A stretch of DNA of 64,000 nucleotides from Pseudomonas mendocina. Its GTDB lineage: Bacteria; Pseudomonadota; Gammaproteobacteria; Pseudomonadales; Pseudomonadaceae. The notes under the pieces are model-generated. The model was not told the origin of the DNA. It did not search any database and worked only from the letters and a program-made list of their open reading frames with translations. This document shows positions 1 to 8,556 of this stretch, piece after piece. The position numbers and the translations under genes were made by a program. The DNA lies in contig CP148074.1 in NCBI GenBank assembly GCA_037482215.1, positions 2,232,001 through 2,296,000 of the forward strand, read 5' to 3'. Position 1 is the first letter of the stretch. Each line of letters opens with the position of its first letter.

Positions 1-837
1 GAAGCTCGCGTCTTGCTGGGCAAGTGCGTCATCACCGCCGTCCTGTTCGGCCTGCTCTTGGAGCAGATCCTCAAAGCGCAGGCGTTTGATGGCCAGCTTG
101 TCATCTAGTACGAAGGATAGTTTGTCCTGCCAGGCAAGAGACAGCTGTGTCACTTGTTTACCGGCACTCATGTGTTGCTGGATTTCATCGCTGGTCAGAT
201 CCTGACGTTTGCAGCGTACGACACCGCCATCCTCGTGGGTGTCCCGCAGCTCACACTCATCCAGTACATGGAAATCTGGAGCTGACTGCTGCGTCTTGAC
301 CCAGTCGGTGAGGGTCGTAGATGGGGCGATCTTTACTGTCAACGGGCGAACTGGGAGTGAGCCTAATGCTTCACGCAATGTCGATAACAGGTCTTCGGCG
401 CGTTTGTGGCTTGAGCTGTCGACCAGAATAAGGCCTTGCTTAGGCGCAATAGCAGCGAAGGTCGCGGACTTACGGATAAAGGCGCGGGGCAGGAAGGTTT
501 GGACGATGTCATCTTTGATCTGATCGCGTTCCTTTTTGTAGACCTTGCGCATTTGCTCGGCTTCGATTTCGTCGACTTTCTCTTTTAAAGCATCGCGAAC
601 CACGCTGCCCGGCAGAATGCGTTCTTCTTTACGCGCAGCTACGAGCAGGAAGTCGCCACTCACATGCACCAGAGGTGCATCTGCACCCTTGCCCAGTGCA
701 GGGATGAAGCCATATGTGCTGAGTTCCTGGCTGGCGCAAGGGCGTGCTTCCTTGGTAGCCAGGGCGCGATCTAGGGTGTCGGCATCAAGAGCAATATCTT
801 GGGTTAGGCGGTAGACCAGCAGGTTGCGAAACCACAT
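1..837 (-). CDS. rdgC: Recombination-associated protein RdgC (3' end cut by window)
   Basis: RdgC is a nucleoid-associated, ring-forming DNA-binding protein that restrains RecA-driven recombination. Translation of the minus strand from the ATG at 837 begins [13 protein letters not shown] and stays open for 279 codons to the window edge; the family is about 305 residues, so only some 25 C-terminal residues are missing. The N-terminal [10 protein letters not shown] block, the GFIP.LG...PLVH stretch and the DKL.IKRLRF.D segment near the end are family hallmarks. The gene stands alone here, facing away from the tRNA genes. Identification is firm; the start is the conserved one. Confidence 0.96.
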   Translation of the reverse strand, partial: MWFRNLLVYRLTQDIALDADTLDRALATKEARPCASQELSTYGFIPALGKGADAPLVHVSGDFLLVAARKEERILPGSVVRDALKEKVDEIEAEQMRKVYKKERDQIKDDIVQTFLPRAFIRKSATFAAIAPKQGLILVDSSSHKRAEDLLSTLREALGSLPVRPLTVKIAPSTTLTDWVKTQQSAPDFHVLDECELRDTHEDGGVVRCKRQDLTSDEIQQHMSAGKQVTQLSLAWQDKLSFVLDDKLAIKRLRFEDLLQEQAEQDGGDDALAQQDASF

Positions 838-1042
838 ATACGCGTGAATCTCCATATAAGCCTGCGCTTAGCAGGGTAGAAAAGGCATCAACGATCTGGT
901 GGAGCAGATAGTGTCTGAACCTGAGATGAAATCACAGTTCATGCCTGTTTAGTTATTAAGATGCATTATTCATCTGCAGGCGCATCAGGCCAAGTGCTGG
1001 CTAAGTCTTTGGAATATTTGGTATTTTTTTTGGAAATAGCGC
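838..1042. other. Intergenic region between rdgC and the tRNA genes
   Basis: About 200 bases that hold the presumed rdgC promoter (minus strand) and an AT-rich stretch with a run of eight T around 1023-1031 just upstream of the tRNA promoter. I see no coding potential with a ribosome site. Confidence 0.5.
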
Positions 1043-1071
1043 TTGCCAAGCTCGGGCTTGCTCTCTACAAT
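1043..1071 (+). promoter_or_regulatory. Sigma-70 promoter of the tRNA-Val/tRNA-Asp operon
   Basis: TTGCCA at 1043-1048 and TACAAT at 1066-1071 are separated by exactly 17 bases. The base run after the -10 box is GC-rich (GCGCCCC), the discriminator type expected of stable-RNA promoters under stringent control. The mature tRNA-Val begins 21 bases after the -10 box. Confidence 0.75.
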
Positions 1072-1092
1072 GCGCCCCACTTCGAGAGTGAA

Positions 1093-1168
1093 GGGTGATT
1101 AGCTCAGCCGGGAGAGCATCTGCCTTACAAGCAGAGGGTCGGCGGTTCGATCCCGTCATCACCCACCA
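1093..1168 (+). tRNA. tRNA-Val (anticodon TAC)
   Basis: A 76-base cloverleaf can be folded: acceptor GGGTGAT/ATCACCC, D arm GCTC/GAGC, anticodon stem TCTGC/GCAGA with loop CTTACAA (anticodon TAC), T arm GGCGG-TTCGATC-CCGTC. The 3' CCA is encoded. It is followed after 17 bases by tRNA-Asp, so the two are probably cotranscribed. Confidence 0.97.
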
Positions 1169-1185
1169 ATCTCTTTAAGTTACGC

Positions 1186-1262
1186 GCAGCGGTAGTTCAG
1201 TCGGTTAGAATACCGGCCTGTCACGCCGGGGGTCGCGGGTTCGAGTCCCGTCCGCTGCGCCA
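1186..1262 (+). tRNA. tRNA-Asp (anticodon GTC)
   Basis: A 77-base cloverleaf: acceptor GCAGCGG/CCGCTGC, anticodon stem CCGGC/GCCGG with loop CTGTCAC (anticodon GTC), T arm GCGGG-TTCGAGT-CCCGT, discriminator G and encoded CCA. It shares the promoter of the preceding tRNA-Val. Confidence 0.97.
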
Positions 1263-1438
1263 TTTCCCTTCTTTTCCCCTCCTGTGATACATATTCCTCT
1301 ACCTATCCTTAAGTTCAGCTAAATATTTGAACTTATGCGATTTTTCTTATTCCAAAGCCCATAGCCAGTAAACATAGCGGCCTGTTAAGCTCGTGGTTTT
1401 ATAACTGTGCCTCAAGGCGTACCGAACAAGGATCAAGC

Positions 1439-2143
1439 ATGAAACAACATCGTTTAGCCGCGGCGGTTGCCCTGGTAGGACTGGTTCTGACTGGTTGTGA
1501 TTCGCAAACAAGCGAAATCAAACTCGAAACAGCACCTCAGAAAGCCTCCTACGGCATAGGTTTGAACATGGGCAAAAGCCTGGCTCAGGAAGGCATGGAT
1601 GATCTGGACCCTAAAGCAGTAGCTTTGGGCATCGAAGACGCCATTGGCAAGAAAGAGCAGCGTCTAAAAGATGAAGAGCTGATTGAGGCGTTTGCTTTCC
1701 TGCAAAAACGTGCTGAAGAGCGTATGACTGCTATCAGTGAAGAGTCGGCTAAGGCTGGCAAGAAGTTTCTTGAAGAGAACGGCAAGCGCGAAGGTGTTGT
1801 GACCACCGAAAGCGGCTTGCAATATGAAGTGATCAAGAAGGCTGATGGTGCGCAGCCTAAACCGTCTGATGTGGTTACCGTTCATTATGAAGGTAAATTG
1901 ACAGATGGCAGTGTTTTCGACAGCTCCGTCGAGCGCGGTAGCCCAGTCGATCTGCCCGTTGGTGGTGTGATTCCAGGCTGGGTAGAAGGCCTGCAACTCA
2001 TGCACGTAGGTGAAAAATACAAGCTGTATATCCCGAGCAACCTCGCTTATGGCGAACAGAGCCCTTCACCTGCAATTCCTGCGAACTCGGTGCTGGTTTT
2101 TGACCTTGAGTTGATCGGTATCAAAGAGGCTGCGAAAGAGTAA
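1439..2143 (+). CDS. FKBP-type peptidyl-prolyl isomerase lipoprotein
   Basis: Peptidyl-prolyl cis-trans isomerase of the FkpA/FklB/Mip type, 234 residues, expected to help proteins fold in the envelope. The N-terminus is a lipoprotein signal with lipobox LTGC, putting the acylated cysteine at residue 20. Residues about 30-125 form the helical dimerisation domain (ASYGIGLNMGKSLAQ opening). The C-terminal half is the FKBP domain, with the typical VTVHYEGKLTDGSVFDSS, GVIPGWVEGLQLM and IPSNLAYGE blocks. A strong terminator follows. The gene stands alone between the tRNAs and a DUF1232 gene. Function of the fold is certain; client proteins are unknown. Confidence 0.93.
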   Translation: MKQHRLAAAVALVGLVLTGCDSQTSEIKLETAPQKASYGIGLNMGKSLAQEGMDDLDPKAVALGIEDAIGKKEQRLKDEELIEAFAFLQKRAEERMTAISEESAKAGKKFLEENGKREGVVTTESGLQYEVIKKADGAQPKPSDVVTVHYEGKLTDGSVFDSSVERGSPVDLPVGGVIPGWVEGLQLMHVGEKYKLYIPSNLAYGEQSPSPAIPANSVLVFDLELIGIKEAAKE

Positions 2144-2157
2144 CTCTTGCCCTCTTA

Positions 2158-2196
2158 AAACAATAACGCCCCGCAAGTCGGGGCGTTGTTGTTTTA
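2158..2196 (+). terminator. Intrinsic terminator after the FKBP gene
   Basis: Stem AACGCCCCG / CGGGGCGTT with a five-base loop, flanked by a run of A upstream and TGTTGTTTT downstream, starting about 15 bases after the stop codon. Confidence 0.88.
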
Positions 2197-2513
2197 AGAA
2201 AACTGGACTGTACTTTGGTCTGGTTACAGGTGCGGTGGTGTACTGCTGACAGTGTACTGATGTTACTGTTATGCACATTCCCAAGGTCCTAATTTGTTTG
2301 TCAGTAGCAGTTTCACTTTTAATTTTTACTGGTTTGTAAGTTACTGAAATATATGGGGTTTTATTGTATGTTCAAAAACTGGTCGATCCGTCTGCAGACC
2401 GCATAGTACGGGCTTTTTGCAGCATTGAAGATATTCTGCACACAGGTTTATCCACAGGCTTTGTGGGTAACTGCCGCAAGCCCAGTCTCTGTGCGGGATT
2501 GGCAGGAGTCAGC
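2197..2513. other. Intergenic region with AT-rich part and inverted DnaA boxes
   Basis: A 317-base stretch between the FKBP terminator and the DUF1232 start. The left part is AT-rich without clear genes; the right part carries the DnaA-box pair listed separately. A reading frame runs into the downstream gene from 2364, but the only good ribosome site (CAGGAG) is just before the ATG at 2514, so I treat this as leader. Confidence 0.5.
2448..2470. promoter_or_regulatory. Inverted pair of DnaA boxes
   Basis: TTATCCACA at 2448-2456 is a perfect DnaA 9-mer. After five bases its inverse TGTGGGTAA (2462-2470) follows, which is TTACCCACA on the other strand, one base from consensus. Together they form a 9-bp hairpin-like inverted repeat 44 bases upstream of the DUF1232 start. 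Whether DnaA binds there is inference. Confidence 0.45.
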
Positions 2514-2942
2514 ATGAAACCACTCAATAATTTTGCGCGTTACGAGTTCCTGGCGAAACGTTTCCTCAAGACGGGACGGTTACCGTCCTTGCTGATGTCG
2601 GTTGCTCGAAAACGAGAGGGTCTTGGTAGCGGTTTCACAGACATAAAAGAGCATCTCAAGTTATTCCAGTCACTCTGCGTCGCTTGGATCAAGGGTGAAT
2701 ACCGGGCCATCAAGCCACAGGCATTTCTTTCAGTGATTGCCGCTCTTTTATATTTCGTATCACCGCTGGATGCTGTTCCAGACTGGTTGCTGGGTGTGGG
2801 ATTTGTAGATGATTTGGCCGTGCTTGCCTGGGTACTAAAAAAGTGGTCGGGTGAGCTTTCGGCATTTAAGCAATGGCGAGATGCTCAGCCCCCTCAAATT
2901 CGGCAAACCTTAGAGCATATTCCCGATTCCCAAACGCCATGA
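2514..2942 (+). CDS. DUF1232 (YkvA-type) membrane-associated protein
   Basis: A 142-residue protein of the DUF1232/YkvA family, of unknown function. The family signature is clear at about residues 70-110: IAALLYFVSPLDAVPDWLLG followed by FVDDLAVLAW, a hydrophobic hairpin with the PLDAVPD motif. The first 50 residues are basic. I chose the ATG at 2514 because CAGGAG lies eight bases before it; longer in-frame starts have no ribosome site. It is a single gene. The family is sometimes linked to membrane or stress roles, but nothing here proves one. Confidence 0.8.
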   Translation: MKPLNNFARYEFLAKRFLKTGRLPSLLMSVARKREGLGSGFTDIKEHLKLFQSLCVAWIKGEYRAIKPQAFLSVIAALLYFVSPLDAVPDWLLGVGFVDDLAVLAWVLKKWSGELSAFKQWRDAQPPQIRQTLEHIPDSQTP

Positions 2943-2945
2943 AAG

Positions 2946-2988
2946 GGGACTGTAGATGGCGTCAGGATTTACTGAGTCCGTTTTTTTG
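2946..2988 (+). terminator. Weak possible terminator after the DUF1232 gene
   Basis: GGACT pairs with AGTCC across a long loop and is followed by GTTTTTTTG. The stem is only five pairs, so the call rests mostly on the T run. Confidence 0.3.
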
Positions 2989-3128
2989 AGTCGGCAAGGT
3001 AGGCGCCCCATGCGATGGCGTACATTCTAGTGTTTTCTAACCATTCATTCGGATTGCTTGCTACTAAGGCTGCTAAAATGCCGAGTAATTGAGGTTGCAC
3101 GGCATTTTAATTGCTCGGAGTTTTTCAG

Positions 3129-3449
3129 ATGAAAGTTCAGATAATTGAGCGTGATGGTCAGCCTGAGTATGCCGTCCTGCCGTGGGATGAGTACCAGACA
3201 CTGCTGCGCAGTGCAGGGCTTTTGAATGAGCCATCTGCGGTGCGTGCTCCTAGTTCCCGTCCGCCGCTAACTAAGATCTCTGCGTTGCGTGAGGCTAAAG
3301 GGCTAAGCATTGATCAGCTGGCACGTAATGTAGGCATCAGCCCACACTATCTGGGAATGATAGAAAGCGGTGAGAGAACGCCGGATGATGCGATTCTGCG
3401 CGCATTGGCCTGGCAGCTCGAACTTGAGGGCTGGGAGCTTGCACCTTGA
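3129..3449 (+). CDS. XRE-family helix-turn-helix regulator with antitoxin-like N-terminus
   Basis: A 106-residue DNA-binding protein. Residues 1-32 (MKVQIIERDGQPEYAVLPWD...) resemble the short N-terminal strand-helix segment of Phd/YefM-like or XRE antitoxins. Residues about 52-100 are a Cro/CI HTH: ISALREAKGLSIDQLARNVG, then SPHYLGMIESGERTP. The start at 3129 is preferred over 3111 because it opens the conserved MKVQ block and has GGAG upstream. The stop overlaps the TTG start of the next gene by four bases, so the two are translationally coupled. Targets are unknown; autoregulation of the three-gene unit is likely. Confidence 0.8.
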   Translation: MKVQIIERDGQPEYAVLPWDEYQTLLRSAGLLNEPSAVRAPSSRPPLTKISALREAKGLSIDQLARNVGISPHYLGMIESGERTPDDAILRALAWQLELEGWELAP

Positions 3450-3811
3450 CTCTGCGCATCAGCCGTCAGAATTGGGAGACACTATTAGCGGAGCTTGAGT
3501 TGGCGCGCCAGAAGCGCCATTTGCTAACTTACCGCTCACTCATTGAGCGCCTTGAGTTGCCAACGCCAGCAATGCAGACGCTGGCAACAGCCCTTGAGTA
3601 TCTGGCGGGGTTGGATGCAAAGGCTGACCGTCCCCTGCGTAGTGCATTGGTTATCAGTCAGGGGGTTAGTCGCCTTCCGCGCCCTGGTTTTTTTGAGTGT
3701 GCGTCGCGACTTAATCGTTTTAACGGTGAGGTTGATGGCCTAGCCGCTGCGTCGTGGCATGCATCTGAAGTAGCCAGGGTTTTCGAATTCACCTATCCGG
3801 AAGTTCTCTGA
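3446..3811 (+). CDS. Conserved hypothetical protein, TTG start
   Basis: A 121-residue soluble protein I do not recognise. It starts with TTG inside the stop of the XRE gene (TTGA overlap) and its own stop overlaps the ATG of the Sel1-repeat gene (TGATG). The first 60 residues look helical and are rich in Leu, Arg and Glu; the rest contains PRPGFFECASRLNRF and ends FEFTYPEVL. No membrane segment or signal peptide is present. The tight packing suggests the three products act together. A partner of the XRE protein is possible, but there is no toxin motif. Confidence 0.7.
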   Translation: MTLRISRQNWETLLAELELARQKRHLLTYRSLIERLELPTPAMQTLATALEYLAGLDAKADRPLRSALVISQGVSRLPRPGFFECASRLNRFNGEVDGLAAASWHASEVARVFEFTYPEVL

Positions 3812-4284
3812 TGTTTCACACAATTAAAGCGCGTTTGGGGTACTGGCTGTCTCGCCGCCTGTTTCACTGGCGTTGGCTGATTAAACAGCCTCGCATGTGG
3901 GCTTGGATGGAAGGGCAGTTCTCCCGAATGGCCAATTTAGGGGATCGTGAAGCACAGAGTTTTTATGGCCACATTCTCTTGTTTCGTGGCCAAGGGGCAG
4001 CGGCTCGAAACGAAGGGCGACGGCTTTTGACCTTGGCAGCTAAAGCTGGGGATGCAAAGTCAGCCTACCAGCTTGGCGTGATTAGCCTCGCGGGTGATTT
4101 ACACACTGCACCAGATGCTACGACAGCGGTGCAGTGGTGGACTCAGGCGGCAGAGGCGGGGCACCCCGCGGCGGCTTACAGACTGTCAGAACTCTATCGG
4201 GCAGGTGCGCAAGGTGTTGCTGCCGACCCGGCCCGTGCAGAGTACTTCTCAACCCTTACTGCAGGGCAGGTCGGTCGTAGCTGA
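3811..4284 (+). CDS. Sel1-repeat (TPR-like) protein
   Basis: A 157-residue protein with Sel1-like repeats, which mediate protein-protein contacts. Repeats are visible from about residue 70: LLTLAAKAGDAKSAYQLGVI, then WWTQAAEAGHPAAAYRLSEL, then a partial one. The N-terminus is basic and aromatic (GYWLSRRLFHWRWLIKQPRMW) without a clear signal peptide. It is the last gene of the overlapping trio with the XRE regulator and is convergent with the lactate dehydrogenase gene, only six bases apart. Partner unknown. Confidence 0.8.
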   Translation: MFHTIKARLGYWLSRRLFHWRWLIKQPRMWAWMEGQFSRMANLGDREAQSFYGHILLFRGQGAAARNEGRRLLTLAAKAGDAKSAYQLGVISLAGDLHTAPDATTAVQWWTQAAEAGHPAAAYRLSELYRAGAQGVAADPARAEYFSTLTAGQVGRS

Positions 4285-4290
4285 TGGGCT

Positions 4291-7113
4291 TCACGCTATG
4301 GCTGCGGCAGTTTTTTTGCGGCTTACTCGATCCAGTAGATACACCACGCTGTGATAGTCGATACCACCATGCTGGCTGAGGCCAATCTCGCAGGTGCGAC
4401 TTGTGCTGATACCTTCCACACAGTACTGCACGGCTGAGCGTAGGCTACGCAAGGCGTGGCTGTTAAGCTCGGGATGGGTGAAGCCTTTGTCGCCCGCAAA
4501 ACCGCAGCAGTGGATACCTTCGGGAATCACAACCTCTGTTGCACAACGCCGGGTGATATCAATCAGTCCTTGTGCTTCCCCCAAATGCTGGGTGCTACAT
4601 GTCACGTGTACGGCTACCGGCTGCCGTTGGGGTTCGATATCAAGCCGGTCAAGCAGTTGTTCACGGATAAACTTTATCGGGTCGAATAGCCTCAGGCGTT
4701 CATCTTGAGGGTCCTCAAGGAGGCGCAGGGTGCAGGGGCTGGTATCGCAATATATTGGATCAACGCCGCCGCGGCTGGCTTTAAGCAGGGTGGCGAGAAG
4801 CTCTTGGCGTTTACGATCAGCTTGGTCGGGGTAGCCCTTGGAGGCGAAGGGTTGGCCGCAGCAAAGGTTATCAAGCTGGTCTGGTAGGACCACCTGAAAG
4901 CCACCTTTCTCCAGTAAAGCGATAGTTTTGTCGAACAAGGAGATCTGTTCTTGGTCGCCCACGGCAGGGCCCATGGTTCGCGATACGCAGGCTGGTAAGT
5001 AAACAACCCGTGGACGGTGATCCTGAACAGTTGGTGCCAGTTGGATAGCAGTAACCGCTTGTGGCATGGACGGTGTCCATTGCGGCAGCCGATGACGGCT
5101 AAGGTGGCGCATCCCGGCGGACAATTGGTTGAGGCGCTTACTGCCGAGAATTTTATGGGCGGTATTGGCCGTACTAAGCACCAGTCGCGCACCTTGCAGG
5201 CTTCGTTTGAAGTGATCTGCAATCCAGTCAGCACTTTGCCGGCGAGTTGCTTTTTGTCGCCGCAGCTTGCGGATAAAGTCGCCGGTATTGATGCCAACCG
5301 GGCAGCGTTGGGCGCAGAGCCCGGTCGCGGCGCAGGTGTCGATGCCTTGGTAGTTGTAGACGGCTTCTAGCTCTGAGGTGTCGATCCCCGCCCGTTTTTT
5401 TGCCTGAATATCACGCCAGATCACAATGCGCTGACGTGGACTCAGCGTGAGTCCTTTGGAGGGGCATACGGGCTCGCAGAAGCCGCACTCAATGCATTTG
5501 TCGACAATATCGTCTGCTGCTGGCAGCGGCTTGAGGTTTTTCAGATGCAGCTGCGCATCGGTCGTTAAGATCACATCCGGGTTAAGAATGCCTTGTGGGT
5601 CCAGTAGTCGCTTTATCTGCCACATGAGGTGGTAGGCATCTTTACCCCATTCCAGCTCAACGAAGGGCGCCATATTGCGCCCTGTGCCGTGTTCGGCCTT
5701 GAGGGAGCCGCCGTACTCAACGGCAACCAGTTGCGCAACATCACCCATAAAAGCTTCGTAGCGGGCGACTTGTTGTGGGGCATCAAAGCCTTGGGTGAAA
5801 ACGAAGTGCAGGTTGCCATCCAGGGCATGGCCGAAAATGATGGCTTCATCGTAGCCGTGCTTGTCGAAAAGTTGCAGCAGGCGATTAACCCCTTCGGCCA
5901 GTTGTTCAATTGGGAAGGTGACGTCTTCGATGATGACTGTCGTACCCGTCTGGCGTACAGCACCGACGGCGGGGAATGTGTCTTTGCGGATTTTCCAGAG
6001 TTGGTTACAAACCTGCGGGTCGGTGCTGAACGGAACCTGTTTTTCCAGCGGGTAGTCTGCAATTGAGTGCATGACACGCTGAATCTGTTCATCCAGCAAG
6101 GCGGCACTGGCGGCCCTCGACTCAATCAACAAGGCACAGGCCTGATCAGACAGCGCTTTGACCCAGATCGGCATACCTGGCTTGTCCTGCACAGAGCGTA
6201 AGCTGCGCCGATCAAGAAGCTCCACCGCAGAAACCGGTTGCTGCTTCAATACGGTCACCGCACGGCAGCAGCTTTCGACATCTGGGAACACCAGCAGGGC
6301 ACTAGCCTTGTGTGGGTGATCTGCAACAGTGTTGTAAGTGACGGCGCTGATGAAGCCAAGAATTCCCTCAGAGCCCACCATCAGGTGTGTGAGGATATCT
6401 AATGGGTCATCAAAATCGACCAGGGCGTTCAAGGACAGGCCGGTGGTGTTTTTAAGCCGGTATTTGTGGCGGATTCGATCCGCAAGCTCGGTGTTGGCCC
6501 GTGTCTGTTTGCCCAGATCAGCTAGGTGTTGAAGCATATGGGCGTGGCTGTTTCTAAAACGCTGGACGCTATGAGGGTCTTCAGTGTCGAGTACTGTGCC
6601 ATCGGCAAGCACCAACCGCATACCGGCTAATGTTTGGTAGCTGTTTTGCTGAGTGCCGCAGCACATGCCACTGGAGTTGTTAGCAACCACGCCGCCTATT
6701 TTGCAGGCGTTTATTGAGGCAGGGTCTGGGCCGATTTTACGTTGAAAGGGGGCAAGGACAGCATTTGCCTGTGCAGCTATAACGCCGGGCTGAAGGCGAA
6801 TCTGTTGGCCATTGCTACGGATTTCACGGCCATTCCAGTTGTCGCCCAGCACGATCAGCACTGAATCGGTTACTGCTTGGCCTGAAAGGCTTGTGCCTGC
6901 GGCGCGGAACGTGACGGATACCTGGTGCGCACGGGCCAGATTGAGCAGATCAACCACCTCAAGTTCAGCCTCAACGCGGATGACCAGCTGCGGGACCAAG
7001 CGATAGAAACTTGCGTCTGTACCAAAGGCGAGGGTGGAGAGCGGGTCGTCAAACAGACGATCCCTGGGTATCAGGTGTTCAACCGTACGGAGAAAGGCGC
7101 TGGGTAGGGACAT
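4291..7113 (-). CDS. dld: FAD and Fe-S lactate dehydrogenase (Dld/LldE type)
   Basis: A 940-residue respiratory dehydrogenase of the type paired with lldD in Pseudomonas, which oxidises D-lactate and passes electrons to quinone. Residues about 35-260 are the PCMH FAD-binding domain (VTFRAAGTSLSGQAV; NNSSGMCCGT), then the FAD-oxidase C-terminal domain (about 270-510; EHGTGRNMAPFVELEWG). Next come two 4Fe-4S motifs, CIECGFCEPVCPS and CAATGLCAQRCPVG (about 540-620), and two cysteine-rich CCG domains (LCCGQPF, HCCGFAGDKGF) near the end. It lies 13 bases after lldD, with CGGAG before its ATG, so the pair is an operon. A related glycolate oxidase function is less likely given the lldD neighbour. 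Confidence 0.88.
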   Translation of the reverse strand: MSLPSAFLRTVEHLIPRDRLFDDPLSTLAFGTDASFYRLVPQLVIRVEAELEVVDLLNLARAHQVSVTFRAAGTSLSGQAVTDSVLIVLGDNWNGREIRSNGQQIRLQPGVIAAQANAVLAPFQRKIGPDPASINACKIGGVVANNSSGMCCGTQQNSYQTLAGMRLVLADGTVLDTEDPHSVQRFRNSHAHMLQHLADLGKQTRANTELADRIRHKYRLKNTTGLSLNALVDFDDPLDILTHLMVGSEGILGFISAVTYNTVADHPHKASALLVFPDVESCCRAVTVLKQQPVSAVELLDRRSLRSVQDKPGMPIWVKALSDQACALLIESRAASAALLDEQIQRVMHSIADYPLEKQVPFSTDPQVCNQLWKIRKDTFPAVGAVRQTGTTVIIEDVTFPIEQLAEGVNRLLQLFDKHGYDEAIIFGHALDGNLHFVFTQGFDAPQQVARYEAFMGDVAQLVAVEYGGSLKAEHGTGRNMAPFVELEWGKDAYHLMWQIKRLLDPQGILNPDVILTTDAQLHLKNLKPLPAADDIVDKCIECGFCEPVCPSKGLTLSPRQRIVIWRDIQAKKRAGIDTSELEAVYNYQGIDTCAATGLCAQRCPVGINTGDFIRKLRRQKATRRQSADWIADHFKRSLQGARLVLSTANTAHKILGSKRLNQLSAGMRHLSRHRLPQWTPSMPQAVTAIQLAPTVQDHRPRVVYLPACVSRTMGPAVGDQEQISLFDKTIALLEKGGFQVVLPDQLDNLCCGQPFASKGYPDQADRKRQELLATLLKASRGGVDPIYCDTSPCTLRLLEDPQDERLRLFDPIKFIREQLLDRLDIEPQRQPVAVHVTCSTQHLGEAQGLIDITRRCATEVVIPEGIHCCGFAGDKGFTHPELNSHALRSLRSAVQYCVEGISTSRTCEIGLSQHGGIDYHSVVYLLDRVSRKKTAAAIA

Positions 7114-7126
7114 ACTGGCTCCGGGA

Positions 7127-8281
7127 TCAGGATGAGGCGTGCTTCAGTTCACGTACCAGCGAGTCACCGTTGATCTCGCTGATGGATTTCGCACCGGTCA
7201 GCACCATTGCCACGCGCATTTCCTTTTCAATCAGATCTAGTAGGTTGCTGACGCCCGCGCCGCCCGCTGCTGCCAGTGCGTAGACGAAGGCACGGCCGAG
7301 CATAACGGTATCGGCGCCCAGGGCGATCATGCGTACCACGTCTAAGCCTGTGCGGATGCCTGAGTCGGCCAGAATTGCCAATTGGCCTTTTACGGCATCA
7401 GCAATCGCCGGCATGGCCCGTGCACTGGAGAGCACACCGTCAAGCTGACGCCCGCCGTGGTTAGAAACCACAATGCCGTTGGCTCCGAAACTGACCGCAT
7501 CTTTGGCATCTTGCGGGTCCAGAATGCCTTTGATCACCATTGGGCCGTCCCAGAATTCGCGAATCCACTCCAAGTCTTTCCAAGAAATCGACGGATCGAA
7601 GTTGGCGCCCAGCCAGCCAATGTAGTCAGCCAGCCCGGTTGGGTGGCCGCGGTAGGTCGAGATATTGCCCAGATCGTGAGGGCGGCCAAGTAGGCCGACA
7701 TCCATGGCCCAGCGTGGATGTGTACAGGCTTGGAGGATGCGGCGCAGTGGCGCATTCGGGCCACTCATACCTGAGTGGGCGTCGCGGTAGCGGGCACCTG
7801 GAACCGGCATATCGACAGTGAATACTAAGGTGGTAACGCCAGCTGATTTGGCGCGTTCCAGCGCATTCTTCATAAAGCCCCGGTCTTTGAGGACGTACAA
7901 CTGAAACCACATCGGACGCTGTATGGCCGGTGCAACCTCCTCAATCGGGCAAACAGAAACAGTAGATAGGGTGAAGGGGATGCCTTTGTCCGCTGCTGCT
8001 TTGGCAGCCTGTGCCTCACCGCGCCTCGCGAACATACCGCACAGCCCAATTGGGGCGAGCACTACTGGCATGCTGAGGGTTTCGTTGAATAGCCGAGTTT
8101 CCAGACTCAGTGCTGACATATTGCGGAGCACGCGTTGGCGCAAGGCTATATCGGACAAATCGCTGACGTTACGACGGAGTGTGTGCTCGGCGTAAGCACC
8201 GCCGTCGATGTAGTGGAAGAGAAAAGGCGGTAGTCGTCGTTGCGCCGCCACACGATAGTCGGTTGAGGCCGAGATGATCAT
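7127..8281 (-). CDS. lldD: L-lactate dehydrogenase (FMN, quinone-linked)
   Basis: Membrane-associated FMN enzyme of the 2-hydroxyacid oxidase family, oxidising L-lactate to pyruvate; 384 residues. The N-terminal [10 protein letters not shown]...[16 protein letters not shown] and the active-site segment [11 protein letters not shown], which carries the catalytic histidine, are diagnostic; [12 protein letters not shown] and [11 protein letters not shown] line the phosphate site of FMN. The start at 8281 is preceded by AAGGAGG at ideal spacing; an ATG six codons earlier lies before that site. It is first in the operon with the Fe-S lactate dehydrogenase. No lactate permease (lldP) or LldR regulator is next to it, unlike the usual arrangement. 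Confidence 0.95.
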   Translation of the reverse strand: MIISASTDYRVAAQRRLPPFLFHYIDGGAYAEHTLRRNVSDLSDIALRQRVLRNMSALSLETRLFNETLSMPVVLAPIGLCGMFARRGEAQAAKAAADKGIPFTLSTVSVCPIEEVAPAIQRPMWFQLYVLKDRGFMKNALERAKSAGVTTLVFTVDMPVPGARYRDAHSGMSGPNAPLRRILQACTHPRWAMDVGLLGRPHDLGNISTYRGHPTGLADYIGWLGANFDPSISWKDLEWIREFWDGPMVIKGILDPQDAKDAVSFGANGIVVSNHGGRQLDGVLSSARAMPAIADAVKGQLAILADSGIRTGLDVVRMIALGADTVMLGRAFVYALAAAGGAGVSNLLDLIEKEMRVAMVLTGAKSISEINGDSLVRELKHASS

Positions 8282-8492
8282 GGTGTTCTCCTCCTTCAAA
8301 TACCGTCAACTTTACGGAAAAAACAGTCGGCGTGCAGTTAGACCTGAGTTTTCATTAGCTGGGGCCCTTTCAGCAGCTTTATTGAGCGGGTCGAGTAGAG
8401 AGTTGCCTGCTGTCAGCTTCAGCGTTATGCATCCCTAAACTTCATAATCACCCAGCTAGCGAAGCGTAATAATGGCGTTGTATTTGAGGCGC

Positions 8493-8521
8493 AAAAAAAG
8501 GGGCTGGAATGAACCAGCCCC
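8493..8521 (-). terminator. Terminator of prc
   Basis: Stem GGGGCTGG / CCAGCCCC with a six-base loop. On the minus strand it is followed by seven T, and it begins about 35 bases after the prc stop. Confidence 0.85.
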
Positions 8522-8556
8522 CTCTTTAAGCTCTTGCACAGGCGTTTTGATACCGA

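Noticed and set aside
2364..2513. N-terminal extension of the DUF1232 protein
   Set aside because: Open but without a ribosome site, and it covers the DnaA boxes; the ATG at 2514 has CAGGAG.
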